Assembly (NCBI GenBank): GCA_002422685.1
Contig: DITC01000056.1
Location: 87,011 to 151,010 of the forward strand
Length of the DNA stretch: 64,000 bases
From: Thauera sp. UBA6194
GTDB lineage: Bacteria; Pseudomonadota; Gammaproteobacteria; Burkholderiales; Rhodocyclaceae
Direction: 5' to 3'
Both the position numbers and the translations under genes were made by a program. The notes beneath the pieces are model-generated. The model was not told the DNA's origin and made no database searches. It saw nothing but the letters and a program-made list of their open reading frames with translations. This document shows positions 46,299 to 57,649 of the stretch, one piece after another. Position 1 is the stretch's first letter. Each line of letters opens with the position of its first letter.

Positions 46299-48386
46299 TC
46301 AGAAGCTCCCGTTCAGGCTCAGTGCGATGCCACGGCCGGGCGCGGCGAGCTCCTTACCCGAGACGCCCTCGGTCTGGTGCTCGTGGTAGCGCTTGTCGGC
46401 GAGGTTGCTGAGCTGCACGGCGAGCGCGGCCGACTCGAAGGCGCCGAGCCTGCCGAGCTGCCAGCCGAACTCGGCGTCGGCGGTCACGAAGCCGGCGGTG
46501 GCGTTCTCGGTGCCGTTGGTGAAGCGGCGGGCGATGCGGTCCTGCTCGGCCACCGCGCGCAGCTGCGCCCGCCACCAGAAGCCACGCTCGGCGGGCTGGC
46601 CGATGCCCAAGGTCAGCTCGGGCGCGGGCATCTGGAACAGCGGTTCGTCATCCTGATGGTTCTTGCCGCGCAACCAGGTGAAGCCCGCGTCGGCCACGAA
46701 GGCGCCGACCGGCAGGCTGACGCTGCCCTCGATGCCGTGGAGGGTGACCTTGTCGAGGTTCTCGGTGCGCTTGATGCTCACGCCGGTCGCGGTGGTCTGC
46801 CCGGTGATCCGGCCGGCAATGTAGTCGTCGATACGCGTATGAAATGCGGCCAGCTGGTACTGCAAGCCCTTACTGTCACCCTTCAGGCCGAGCTCGAAGC
46901 TGGTCGACAACTCCGGATCGAGCTGCGGGTTGCCGACATGGTAGTAGCCATCTCCACGCGCCGAATCCTCGAAGCGTTCGCGCATGTCCGCGGCGCGATA
47001 CGCCCGCCCGATGTTGCCGTAAATGTTCAGCCCCTCGGCCAGCGGATGCACCACGCCGACAGACCAGGACAGCTTGCTGTCCGACTTCTTCAGCCCGTTC
47101 GTTTCAGCGCTCGCGCCCCAGCCTTTGCGGGCGGCCTCGCCGCTCACCCGGTCGTAACGCGCACCGGCCACCATCCGCGTGGCACCGAGCTCGAATTCGT
47201 CCTGCACGAAAACCCCGCGTGACTCGACACGCCCGCGGCTGAACGGGTCATTGCGCACGATCGCATCGAAGTTCGTCGCGGGGTTTCCCATGTAGCGCTC
47301 GGGATCGCCCTTCATCGTCCAGGTGTCGACACCGACCGTCAGCAGATGCGACTCGAGCAGCGGAAAAACGTACCTGGCCTTCGCACCATTGGTCGCAAAC
47401 GTCACGTCGTTGCGGACGTTGTTCTTCGCGTAACGCTCGGTGTAGGCGCGAATTTGGCGGAAGACCTCCTGCCGGTAGATCTCCGCCGACAGCATGCCCT
47501 CACCGAGCCGAGCATCCACACCCAGCGCGTAGAGTTCGCGGCGCTGCTCCGGAGAGTGAATGCTGACCTCGCCGAGCGGCACCAGCTTGAACTGATCGTT
47601 CGGCAGCGGCACCCGAAAACCCTGCACCCGCGCCGACCCCGGGTACCAAACATCCTCGTCCTCGTGCCGCTGCAGGTTCACCCCCAGCGTCAGATCCTCG
47701 TTCAGCTTGTGCTTGTACTTGGCCAGCAGGGTGCCGGACTGGTAGCCGGTGCGATCCTCGCGGCCGTCCGGGCTGCGGTAGTCGCCCACGTCGCGACCGG
47801 CCACGCCCAGCACCAGCGCGCTGTTTTCGCTCGAGCGCGTCAGCAGCGCGGCGCCGGCGACGCCCTTATCCACGCTGGAGAAGCGCGCGCCGACGCGGCC
47901 GCCGAGCTTCTCGTCTGCCGAGAAACCGACGTCCGGCGTGATCAGGTTCACCACCCCGCCCATCGCGCCGCTGCCGTACAGCACCGAGCCCGGGCCCTTG
48001 ACCACCTCGGCGCGCTCGAGCAGGCCGAGGTCGAGGAAGGAGGCGATCGCGCCCTGCGGCTGCGCCGAGTTCATGCGCACGCCGTCGACCATCACCACCA
48101 CACTCTCCTTCTTGAGCCCGCGCAGCACCGGGTTCTGCCCCCAGGCACCGTCGGACTGCGCCGCGAGGCCGGGCTTGCCGCGCAGCAGCGCGCCGGCCAC
48201 TGCACCGGTGGCTCCCGGCGCGTGCAGCACCTCGACCGCCTGCGGCGTGTCGAGCGCCTCGGCCGCATAGCCCCTGGCGGTGACGAGCTGGGTATCGAGC
48301 TGAGTTTCTGCCCGGGCCTGGGCAGCGGAGGAAGAAACGGACAGGCCGAGCACGGCCACGGCCAGCGGGCGCAGGCGAAATACCAT
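46299..48386 (-). CDS. TonB-dependent outer-membrane receptor
   Basis: A 695-residue TonB-dependent receptor for energy-dependent uptake of a metal chelate or similar ligand. A signal peptide (ending A-Q-A-R-A) precedes a TonB-box-like TQLDTQLVTARG. The plug domain follows (LRGKPGLAAQ, VVVMVDGVRMNSAQ, VVKGPGSVLYGSGAMGGVVNLIT), and then a beta-barrel with the last strand ending in Phe (GIALSLNGSF). Sequence resembles heme/siderophore receptors, but the ligand is not identifiable. A Fur-like palindrome lies 90 bases upstream. It is the first gene of an operon with the NitT/TauT-type ABC transporter and nnrS. Confidence 0.93.
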   Translation of the reverse strand: MVFRLRPLAVAVLGLSVSSSAAQARAETQLDTQLVTARGYAAEALDTPQAVEVLHAPGATGAVAGALLRGKPGLAAQSDGAWGQNPVLRGLKKESVVVMVDGVRMNSAQPQGAIASFLDLGLLERAEVVKGPGSVLYGSGAMGGVVNLITPDVGFSADEKLGGRVGARFSSVDKGVAGAALLTRSSENSALVLGVAGRDVGDYRSPDGREDRTGYQSGTLLAKYKHKLNEDLTLGVNLQRHEDEDVWYPGSARVQGFRVPLPNDQFKLVPLGEVSIHSPEQRRELYALGVDARLGEGMLSAEIYRQEVFRQIRAYTERYAKNNVRNDVTFATNGAKARYVFPLLESHLLTVGVDTWTMKGDPERYMGNPATNFDAIVRNDPFSRGRVESRGVFVQDEFELGATRMVAGARYDRVSGEAARKGWGASAETNGLKKSDSKLSWSVGVVHPLAEGLNIYGNIGRAYRAADMRERFEDSARGDGYYHVGNPQLDPELSTSFELGLKGDSKGLQYQLAAFHTRIDDYIAGRITGQTTATGVSIKRTENLDKVTLHGIEGSVSLPVGAFVADAGFTWLRGKNHQDDEPLFQMPAPELTLGIGQPAERGFWWRAQLRAVAEQDRIARRFTNGTENATAGFVTADAEFGWQLGRLGAFESAALAVQLSNLADKRYHEHQTEGVSGKELAAPGRGIALSLNGSF

Positions 48387-48475
48387 CGAGAGCTCCGGAA
48401 AGATCGGTTCTGGGGCTGGCTGGCGACGGCTGGCTTGCCCTGCGGTTGAAATAACGGAGGCAATCGTAGCTTAAT

Positions 48476-48490
48476 TGCGAATGGTTCGCA
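48476..48490. promoter_or_regulatory. Fur-like box upstream of the TonB receptor
   Basis: TGCGAA-TGG-TTCGCA is a perfect 6-3-6 inverted repeat inside an AT-rich stretch (AATTGCGAATGGTTCGCATT). It resembles Fur sites containing the GCGAATGATTCGC core found in several proteobacteria. It lies about 90 bases before the receptor ATG, so iron-dependent repression is plausible. Confidence 0.55.
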
Positions 48491-48615
48491 TTTTGTTTTT
48501 ATCGAGCGCGGTGCTTTTTTGCCACACGAGGGGCGATTATCATCGGCGGCGGCGCACCCACCCCCGGGCGCAGCCTGCGCCCCACCCACCTCGCACGCCA
48601 GGAAAGTGACCCTCG

Positions 48616-48846
48616 ATGAAACTGTCCCGCCTGTACCGCCCGCGCGACCGCCGCTTCTGGTTGCTGATCGTGCTCAACCTGTTGTCGGCGGCGCTGGCCT
48701 GGGCGATGCGCAGCTACCCGCTCACGCCGCTCGCGAACACCGTGGCCGGGCTGATGGCTCTGGGCAACATGGTGCTCGGGGTGGTGATCGCCATCGACCT
48801 GATGCGCGACGCGCGCGCCGACACCGAGCTCAGGAATCGGCCCTGA
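48616..48846 (+). CDS. Small inner-membrane protein (76 aa)
   Basis: An unassigned 76-residue protein with a basic N-terminus (KLSRLYRPRDRR) and two predicted membrane helices (about 15-32 and 42-63), ending in a short charged tail. AGGAAAG lies eight bases before the ATG, supporting translation. It is divergent from the TonB receptor gene and its end overlaps the 3' end of the convergent phosphoesterase gene by 17 bases. No function is suggested. Confidence 0.65.
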   Translation: MKLSRLYRPRDRRFWLLIVLNLLSAALAWAMRSYPLTPLANTVAGLMALGNMVLGVVIAIDLMRDARADTELRNRP

Positions 48847-49702
48847 CCCTGGAGCTCGGTTCGGACCTGAGTTCGGCCCTGGGCACGACCTCGGCCTTGG
48901 GCACGAGTTCGTCCGCCGCGAGCACGGGCGATGCGTCCGCCTGCAGTCCGGCCGGCCTCTGCGCGTCAGCGGCGCCCCAGTTCACGATCTCGATGCGGCC
49001 GTCGTAGTACTCGACGATCGCGCTGCAGGTGTCGACCCAGTCGCCGCAGTTCAGGTAGCGCACCGCGCCGATGCGCCGGTCGGCCGGCCAGTGGATGTGT
49101 CCGCACACCACGCCGTCGACCCCGCGCTGCGCGGCCGCGTGGGCGACGGCGTCCTCGAAGTCGAAGATGAAGCTCACCGCCTTCTTCACCTTCTGCTTGG
49201 CGTAGCCCGCGAGCGACCAGTAGCCAGGACGGCGCAACAGCCGGCGCACGCGCGACAACAGCAGGTTCACGCGCACCAGCGCCTCGTAGCCGACATCGCC
49301 CAGCAGCGCGACCCAGCGATGGTGGCGCGTGACCTGGTCGTACTCGTCGCCATGCACGAGCAGGTAGCGGCGACCGTCCACGCCTTCGTGAATCCATTCC
49401 GGCTCGACCCGGATACCGCCGAAGGAGATGCCGTGGTATTCGCGCAGCGCCTCGTCGTGATTGCCCGGGATGAAGAACACCCGGCAGCCGTGGCGCGCGC
49501 GGCGCAACACCTTCTGCACCACGGTGTTGTGCGCAGACGCCCACTGCACGCTGCGGCTCATCGCCCAGAAGTCGATGATGTCGCCGAGCAGATACAGGTA
49601 CTCGGACTCGTGCGCCTTGAGAAAATCGAGCAGGCGCTCGGCCTGGCAGGCGCGCGTGCCCAGATGGACGTCGGAGATGAAGATCGCGCGTACGCTCTGC
49701 AT
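48830..49702 (-). CDS. LpxH-like metallophosphoesterase
   Basis: A 290-residue calcineurin-like phosphoesterase related to LpxH (UDP-2,3-diacylglucosamine pyrophosphatase). Metal-binding motifs are complete: SDVHLGT at the N-terminus, LGDIIDFW, PGNHDE, and later HGDEYD and GHIHWP. Length exceeds that of E. coli LpxH (240) mainly by a C-terminal charged tail, and the sequence fits the LpxH-like UDP-diacylglucosamine diphosphatase subgroup that pairs with a glycosyltransferase; its true substrate is not certain. Its start shares a base with the glycosyltransferase stop (TGATG), so the two are co-translated. Confidence 0.87.
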   Translation of the reverse strand: MQSVRAIFISDVHLGTRACQAERLLDFLKAHESEYLYLLGDIIDFWAMSRSVQWASAHNTVVQKVLRRARHGCRVFFIPGNHDEALREYHGISFGGIRVEPEWIHEGVDGRRYLLVHGDEYDQVTRHHRWVALLGDVGYEALVRVNLLLSRVRRLLRRPGYWSLAGYAKQKVKKAVSFIFDFEDAVAHAAAQRGVDGVVCGHIHWPADRRIGAVRYLNCGDWVDTCSAIVEYYDGRIEIVNWGAADAQRPAGLQADASPVLAADELVPKAEVVPRAELRSEPSSRVRADS

Positions 49703-50937
49703 CAGGCCTTGGCCCCGCGCACGAGCGCCGGCGCGCCGACGCTGCCCTGCACCGGCTGCGCCGAACGCCACACGCCGAGCAGCGCCGCGGCAAAGGCGTC
49801 GTTGACGCGCTCCCAGTCGATACCTTCGGCGGTGGTGCGTGCCGCGCGCCCGAGCTGGGCGCGCAAGCCGTCGTCACGCGCGAGCTGCAGCGCGCGCTCG
49901 ATGAAGCCTTCGGCATCGCCGAAGCGGGCAAGACCGCCATTGCCGAGATCGCGCACGACCTCGGCCGCGGCGGCGTAGTCATAGGCCACCGGGCACAGCC
50001 CGCTCGCCATCGCCTCGAGGGTCACGTTGCCGAAGGTCTCGGTCTGGCTCGCAAACAGGAACAGATCGGCCGACGCGTAGTGCGCGGCCAGATCGTCGCC
50101 GATGCGCATGCCGGCAAACACCACCTGCGGATGTGCGCGCTCGAGGCTGGCGCGCAGCGGCCCGTCGCCCACCAGGATCATGCGCGCATCGGGCCGCTGC
50201 CGCCTGATCGCCTCGAACGCTCCGAGCGCGAGGCTTAGGTTCTTCTCGGGGGCGAGCCGACCGACGCACATCACGCCCAGCGCCCCGTGCGCCAGCCCCC
50301 AACTGCGGCGCAGCGCCTCGTCGCGGCGTGCGGGCGAATACAGCGTGGTGTCGACGCCGCGCGAGACGACCTCGACGCGCTCGTAGCCCTGCGCGCTCAG
50401 GCGCGCGGCGAGCGCGGCGGTGGGCACATACGTGGCCGCGGTGCGATTGTGAAAGCGTCGCAGGTAGGCGGCCACCGGCTGGCGCAGCCAGGCCACGCCG
50501 TAGTGGCCGCTGTAGTGGTCGAAGTTGGTGTGGAAGTCGGATGTGACCGGAATGCGCAGCTTGTTCGCCGCCGTCACCGCCGTCCACCCGAGCGGGCCCT
50601 CGGTGGCGACATGTACGAGGTCGGGCCGGCGCATCGACCACTCGCGCAGCAGCCGGCGGCGCGCCGGCAGCCCGAGCTTGAGGCCCTCGTAGCGCGGCAG
50701 GCGCAGGCTGTGCGCCAGCACCTCTTCGAGCGCGCCGTCCGGCGCTGCCGTGTCCGAGGGCGTCTGGCGCGGCCGGATGAGCTGCACGCCGTGGCCGCGA
50801 GCGATCAGCCCGTCGACCATGCGGCGCAAGGTCATCGCCACCCCATTGACCTCGGGCGGCCAGGTTTCGGTGATCAGCGCCACGCGCAGGCGCGGCGTCT
50901 GACCGAGCTCTTCGCTCGTGTAGTCCAGGGTTCTCAT
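49702..50937 (-). CDS. Glycosyltransferase family 4-like protein
   Basis: A 411-residue GT-B glycosyltransferase (GT4). The N-terminal domain starts LRVALITETWPPEVNGVAMTLRRMV with the acceptor-side loop, followed by PDLVHVATEGPLGWTA. The C-terminal nucleotide-sugar domain contains VGRLAPEKNLSLAL, ILVGDGPLR and the EX7E-like F-A-S-Q-T-E-T-F-G-N-V-T-L-E-A-M-A-S-G. The subgroup acts on lipids such as diacylglycerol in some bacteria, but the acceptor here is unknown. ATG 50937 (MRTLDYTSEELG) is preferred over a GTG eight codons upstream. Coupled to the LpxH-like gene, suggesting a glycolipid or LPS-related pathway. Confidence 0.88.
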   Translation of the reverse strand: MRTLDYTSEELGQTPRLRVALITETWPPEVNGVAMTLRRMVDGLIARGHGVQLIRPRQTPSDTAAPDGALEEVLAHSLRLPRYEGLKLGLPARRRLLREWSMRRPDLVHVATEGPLGWTAVTAANKLRIPVTSDFHTNFDHYSGHYGVAWLRQPVAAYLRRFHNRTAATYVPTAALAARLSAQGYERVEVVSRGVDTTLYSPARRDEALRRSWGLAHGALGVMCVGRLAPEKNLSLALGAFEAIRRQRPDARMILVGDGPLRASLERAHPQVVFAGMRIGDDLAAHYASADLFLFASQTETFGNVTLEAMASGLCPVAYDYAAAAEVVRDLGNGGLARFGDAEGFIERALQLARDDGLRAQLGRAARTTAEGIDWERVNDAFAAALLGVWRSAQPVQGSVGAPALVRGAKA

Positions 50938-51019
50938 GGCGCTGCAGCATAGGCAGGCCACAAGACAGCGAGGTTAAGCGCGTCTTTCGGTCAGGTTACG
51001 CGCGCAGGGCCGGCGCGCA

Positions 51020-52756
51020 CTAGTCGAGCAGCCGCGGCGGGGCGGCGAGTGCGTCGACGATGGCGCGGTCGTGGTCGTAGATGTCGTTGCGCAGCTGCAA
51101 GCGCCCCGCCTCGTCCAGCGCTGCGGTGGTGTAGTGCAGCAGCACCGGCACGTCCCTGCCGACCGGCACCGTGCGCGTACGCCCGCTGTCGAGCGCGGCC
51201 TGCAGCGCCTCGGGGCTCCAGGTGTCGGGCGCGTCGAGCAGCAGCACGGCGAGGTCCTCGGGGTTCTGCACCCGCACGCAGCCCGAGCTGAGCGCACGCT
51301 CGGCGCGCCCGAACAGCCCACGCGCGTTGGTGTCGTGCAGATAGATGGCGTAGGGGTTGGAGAGCGCGAACTTGATGCGCCCGAGCGAGCCGCGGGCGCC
51401 CGACTCCTGCACCACCATGTAACCCAGCCCGCTTCGCCGCGCCGCCTCCCAGTCGATGGTGGCGGGGTCCACCGTCTGCCCGCCGCGACCGACCACGCGC
51501 AGGCGGTGGTTGGCCAGATAGGCGGGGTTGCGCGCCGCCGCCGGGATCACGTCCTCGCGCATGATCGTGGGCGGCACCACCCACTTGGGATTGAGCACGA
51601 GGTTGACCACGCTGTCGCGCAGCGAAGGCGTCTTGCGCGTGGGCTTGCCCACGATCACGCGCGAGGCCCACACCGTCTGCCCGTCGAGCACGAGGTCGGC
51701 GTGATAGCCGACGATGTCCACGTAGAGTCGGTCGCCGCCGAGGTCGGCGCTCACCCAGCGCAGGCGTTCGAGGTTGGCCCGGATCTGGTCCGCACGCTCG
51801 GCCGGGCTGGTGTTGAGCGCGCGCAGCGTCTGCCCGCCCACGATGCCGTCGGCGGCGAGCCCGTGACGCAGCTGAAAGCGCTCGACCGCCGCCTCGAGCG
51901 CCGGGTCGTAGCGCCGCGCATCGCTCACCGCGTCCAGCCCTTCTTCACCGTCCAGCGCGAGCCGCGCGCGCAAGGCCGGCACGCGCGCGCTGCGCTGGCC
52001 CGGACGCAGCGTGGGGCCGGCCGGGATGGTCGGCCAGTCGCCGGATGCGGCCTGGACCGCGTATTCGGCCAGAGCCGCCTGCAGCGCCCGATAGAGCGGC
52101 GAGGACGGCGCCTGGGCCTCGATCGCCGCCTGCAGGTCTGCCCGCTGCAGCAACTGCGCCAACGCTAGGGCGCGCGCGTAGGGGTTGGCGGGCGGGGTGA
52201 AGTTCCATTCGCGGTAAAGCGTGCGCGGGTCGAGCTTGCCGTAGCGCAGCTGCTTCACCACCCTGGCGAGCGTGTCGCTCAGGAGCAGCTCGCGCGTCAC
52301 CCGCGCCTCGATGTCGGCGGGCACGGCGAGCTGGCTGCGCAGGCGCTCGGGCTCAAAATCGCGCGCGTCCAGGCCGTGGGTATCGAGGCGCTCGAGCGCG
52401 GCGAGCAAGGCACCGGCGCGCGCGGCGTCGTCCCACAATGGGCGGTAGGCGCGCTGCAGATACAGCAGCGAGGTGGTCTCGTCGGCCGTCGCCGGACGTG
52501 CGGCCAGGCTCCGCTCGAGCAGGATGCTCAGCGGATCGACGACTTCGCCGGTCTCGACGACCGCGGCACCCTGGGCGCCCACCGGGGCGCCCTGCACCGC
52601 GCCCGGTCCGGCCACCGCCATCTGCTGCGCAGCCGCAGGGGGCGCGAACATCAACGTGGCAGATGTCGCGAACGTTACAAAACTTTTGCCCAAAAACGCG
52701 CCCCCTTCCTTTAGGATGCGGTCCTCAAGTGCTTGTTCGGACTGCTTATTATCCAT
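51020..52756 (-). CDS. L,D-transpeptidase, YcbB/LdtD type
   Basis: A 578-residue murein L,D-transpeptidase of the YcbB (LdtD) family, which forms 3-3 cross-links in peptidoglycan. A hydrophobic signal segment (FVTFATSATLMFAPPAAAQ) is followed by a scaffold domain with L-L-Y-L-Q-R-A-Y-R-P-L-W near 100, a peptidoglycan-binding domain near 290-320 (AVERFQLRHGLAADGIVGGQTLRAL), and the YkuD domain with LHDTNARGLFGRAERALSSGCVRV including the catalytic Cys. Start choice is open: ATG 52756 overlaps the start codon of the divergent DUF882 gene, while TTG 52693 has AAGGAAGGGGG upstream and yields a more usual signal peptide. It probably modifies the same wall as the DUF882 peptidase. Confidence 0.88.
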   Translation of the reverse strand: MDNKQSEQALEDRILKEGGAFLGKSFVTFATSATLMFAPPAAAQQMAVAGPGAVQGAPVGAQGAAVVETGEVVDPLSILLERSLAARPATADETTSLLYLQRAYRPLWDDAARAGALLAALERLDTHGLDARDFEPERLRSQLAVPADIEARVTRELLLSDTLARVVKQLRYGKLDPRTLYREWNFTPPANPYARALALAQLLQRADLQAAIEAQAPSSPLYRALQAALAEYAVQAASGDWPTIPAGPTLRPGQRSARVPALRARLALDGEEGLDAVSDARRYDPALEAAVERFQLRHGLAADGIVGGQTLRALNTSPAERADQIRANLERLRWVSADLGGDRLYVDIVGYHADLVLDGQTVWASRVIVGKPTRKTPSLRDSVVNLVLNPKWVVPPTIMREDVIPAAARNPAYLANHRLRVVGRGGQTVDPATIDWEAARRSGLGYMVVQESGARGSLGRIKFALSNPYAIYLHDTNARGLFGRAERALSSGCVRVQNPEDLAVLLLDAPDTWSPEALQAALDSGRTRTVPVGRDVPVLLHYTTAALDEAGRLQLRNDIYDHDRAIVDALAAPPRLLD

Positions 52757-53333
52757 GTCGAAGATCATCCTCGATTGCGCCGCGCCCTCGCGCCGGCTGT
52801 TCCTGAAAGGCCTGAGCGCCCTTCCCCTGGGGCTCTCCGCCGCCACATCGCAGGCGGCACGCCTCGATCGTCACCCCGAACTCCATCTCGGCTTTCGCCA
52901 CACCCACACCAACGAACGCATGCATGTCGCGTTCCGTAATCGCCACGGCTACATCCCGCCCGCGCTCGAGCGCATGAACTGGCTGCTGCGTGACTTCCGA
53001 ACAGGAGAGTCTACACGCATGGACCCGAAGCTCTATGACATGCTTCACGCAATCAGCATCGCGTGTGGCGGCGACACCTTCGAAATCATCTCCGGCTACC
53101 GCTCGCCGCAGACCAACACCATGCTGCGCAAGACGCGTGGCGGCGGAGTGGCCAAGCGCAGCCTGCACATGGACGGCAAGGCGATCGACATTCGTCTGGT
53201 CGGCGTCGACACCGCGCGCGTGCGCGATGCCGCGATCGCGCTCGGTGCCGGGGGCGTCGGCTACTACCCCGACTCGGATTTCGTCCACATCGACACCGGG
53301 ACAGTGCGCAGCTGGGGGCCGAAGGCAGCCTGA
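52755..53333 (+). CDS. DUF882 / YcbK-like M15-type peptidase
   Basis: A 192-residue exported protein of the DUF882 (Peptidase_M15_3, YcbK/MepK-like) family. MepK cleaves 3-3 cross-links in peptidoglycan, although this protein's own activity is not known. A Tat-like signal (S-R-R-L-F-L-K at 12-18, then a hydrophobic run to S-Q-A-A) directs export. The metal-site motif is visible as SLHMDGKAIDIRL (H-x-x-G-x-A-x-D) and DFVHIDTG (H-I-D). Located divergently from the YcbB-type L,D-transpeptidase, as ycbB and ycbK are adjacent in E. coli, a strong sign of partnership. ATG 52755 has no clear Shine-Dalgarno; an ATG at 52716 is an alternative. Confidence 0.9.
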   Translation: MSKIILDCAAPSRRLFLKGLSALPLGLSAATSQAARLDRHPELHLGFRHTHTNERMHVAFRNRHGYIPPALERMNWLLRDFRTGESTRMDPKLYDMLHAISIACGGDTFEIISGYRSPQTNTMLRKTRGGGVAKRSLHMDGKAIDIRLVGVDTARVRDAAIALGAGGVGYYPDSDFVHIDTGTVRSWGPKAA

Positions 53334-53354
53334 AGCGGTCGTCCCGGGGCGCCC

Positions 53355-53723
53355 TCAGCCCACAAGCACCAGCCCCCACACCACGGCAGCGTTGAGCAGT
53401 GCGATCAGCACGGCCGCGCTGCCGATGTCTTTTGCGCGCTTGGCGAGCTGGTGGCGCTCGAGCGATACACGGTCGACCGTCGCCTCGATGGCAGAGTTCA
53501 CCAACTCCACGATCAGCACCAGCAGCACGCAGCCGATCATCAGCGCACGCTCGAGCGCGCCCTCGCCCAACCAGACGGCGAGCGGAATCGCCACCACGGC
53601 CAGCCACACCTCCTGGCGAAAGGCGTCTTCATGCCGATAAGCTGCGCCGAGCCCATCGAGCGAATAGTGGAAGGCGTTCCACACCCGGCGCAAACCGGTC
53701 TTGCCCTTGAAAGGACTTTCCAT
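53355..53723 (-). CDS. dgkA: Diacylglycerol kinase
   Basis: DgkA is a small integral membrane kinase that recycles diacylglycerol to phosphatidic acid. The 122-residue protein has three membrane helices and the family motif in VELVNSAIEATVDRVS (catalytic Glu, E-x-x-N-x-A-I-E) with a following HQLAKRAKDIGSAAV. Length equals E. coli DgkA (122). The ATG at 53723 (MESPFKGKTGLRR) is chosen because it begins homology; upstream residues in the same frame are unrelated. Converges with the DUF882 gene. Confidence 0.95.
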   Translation of the reverse strand: MESPFKGKTGLRRVWNAFHYSLDGLGAAYRHEDAFRQEVWLAVVAIPLAVWLGEGALERALMIGCVLLVLIVELVNSAIEATVDRVSLERHQLAKRAKDIGSAAVLIALLNAAVVWGLVLVG

Positions 53724-53970
53724 CCTGGTCTTCCGTCCCTGAGTGAGAAGCTGCGCGATGATGCCATGAAAGACGCGTGGCTCACCGCCCGCAGCGCCGC
53801 GGGCCGTGGCGGGGCGCCTCGAATCGCGCCGAGCGTGCGCTACTGCCGCATGCGACATCGATGAACATGGACGCCGCCGCGCGCCTGTATTAGCTTCCCG
53901 CCCCGGGATATCCGCCGCACCCAGGCTCGACCTGCGGAGCGACGCAAGCACAAGAAAGCCGGGACGACAC

Positions 53971-56349
<2,379 letters not shown>

Positions 56350-56367
56350 GCCGCACGCCGCAAGTCC

Positions 56368-57591
56368 TCACGCAGGGTCGAGGCGCAGGATGCGACCATC
56401 GCTCTCGTCGAGCAGCCACAGGTGGCCGTCCGGCCCCTGGCGCACGTCGCGGATGCGGCGGCCGAGTTCGATGCGCTCTTCGTGCACCACCTTGTCGCCC
56501 TCGAGCACCAGGCGCGCGACGAGTTGGAACTTGAGCGCCCCGACGAAGAGATTGCCCTTCCACTGCGGAAACAGGTCACCGGTGTAGAACGCCATCCCCG
56601 AGGGTGCGATCGAGGGCGTCCACTGGGTCAGCGGCGCCTGCACATCGGCGCGCGTCGTCCCCTCGCCGATGCGCGTACCCACCACGTATTCACGCCCGTA
56701 GGTGATCACCGGCCAGCCGTAATTGCGCCCCGGCAGCAGCTTGTTGAGCTCGTCGCCACCCTGCGGGCCGTGCTCGTGCGCCCACAGCTCGCCGGTCTGC
56801 GGGTGCAGCGCCGCACCTTGTACGTTGCGATGGCCGTAGGACCACACATGCGCGCCCGCCTCGCTGCGGCCGACGAAGGGGTTATCGGCCGGCACGCTGC
56901 CATCGGGCCGGATGCGCAGCACCTTGCCCAGATCGCTGTCGAGCACCTGCGCACGCTCGCGCAGGTGGTAACGGTCGCCCGTGGTCACGAACAGATTGCC
57001 CGCCCGATCGAAGACCAGCCGCGAGCCCCAATGGTGGTTGCCCGACGGCCCCTCGTTCTGCGCGAAGATCAGCTCCACCTCGTCCAGCCGCAGCGCCTCG
57101 AGATCGAGCCGAGCGCGCGCCACCGCGGTGCGCGCGCCGCCTGCGCTCGGCTGCACGAAGGAGAAGAAGATCGTCCGGTCCTGCGCGAAGTCCGGGCTCA
57201 GCACCACATCGAGCAGTCCGGCCTGGCCGCGCGCATGCACCTCGGGCACGCCGGCGAGTGCGGGCGAGACCGCCCCCTCGCGCGTGACGATGCGCATGCG
57301 CCCCGGGCGCTCGGTCACCAGCATCCGTCCATCGGGCAGAAACGCCAGCGACCAAGGCGCCTCCAGCCCCCCCGCCACCTCGACGAGCTTGACGGCACCC
57401 TGTTCGGTGCGCAGCATCTGCTCCGCCGCCTGCGCCGGCGGCACGAAAACACTGAAGGCCAGCGCACAGCCGAGCAGTCCGCGGCTCAATGCGCCAACCA
57501 AGCGGGCTCCAACCCATGATGGCCAGCCGATGCGGCGGCGTTGCCGCGTCAGGCACGGGAGCGAGATTTCCGAACGGTATGAAAGATGCAC
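56368..57591 (-). CDS. PQQ-dependent aldose sugar dehydrogenase (YliI-like)
   Basis: A 407-residue exported six-bladed beta-propeller of the glucose/sorbosone dehydrogenase family; E. coli YliI is a PQQ-dependent aldose dehydrogenase. Family motifs include LEAPWSLAFLPDGRMLVTERPGRM, GQAGLLDVVLSPDF, NHHWGSRLVFDRAGNLFVTTGDR, HRNVQGAALHPQTGELWAHEHGPQGGDELN, and C-terminal IRDVRQGPDGHLWLLDE. A signal peptide (LLGCALAFSVFVPPAQAAEQ) is near residue 40. The start is GTG at 57591: AGGAGG (57598-57603) lies six bases upstream and no ATG exists in the frame before the signal. That gives an unusually long basic n-region. It converges with the kinase gene; no PQQ synthesis genes are in the window. Confidence 0.88.
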   Translation of the reverse strand: MHLSYRSEISLPCLTRQRRRIGWPSWVGARLVGALSRGLLGCALAFSVFVPPAQAAEQMLRTEQGAVKLVEVAGGLEAPWSLAFLPDGRMLVTERPGRMRIVTREGAVSPALAGVPEVHARGQAGLLDVVLSPDFAQDRTIFFSFVQPSAGGARTAVARARLDLEALRLDEVELIFAQNEGPSGNHHWGSRLVFDRAGNLFVTTGDRYHLRERAQVLDSDLGKVLRIRPDGSVPADNPFVGRSEAGAHVWSYGHRNVQGAALHPQTGELWAHEHGPQGGDELNKLLPGRNYGWPVITYGREYVVGTRIGEGTTRADVQAPLTQWTPSIAPSGMAFYTGDLFPQWKGNLFVGALKFQLVARLVLEGDKVVHEERIELGRRIRDVRQGPDGHLWLLDESDGRILRLDPA

Positions 57592-57649
57592 GGTCTGCCT
57601 CCTGTATCGATGAATTTTGCGCCGGGGCCTGACGCAGAACCGCCGCCCG

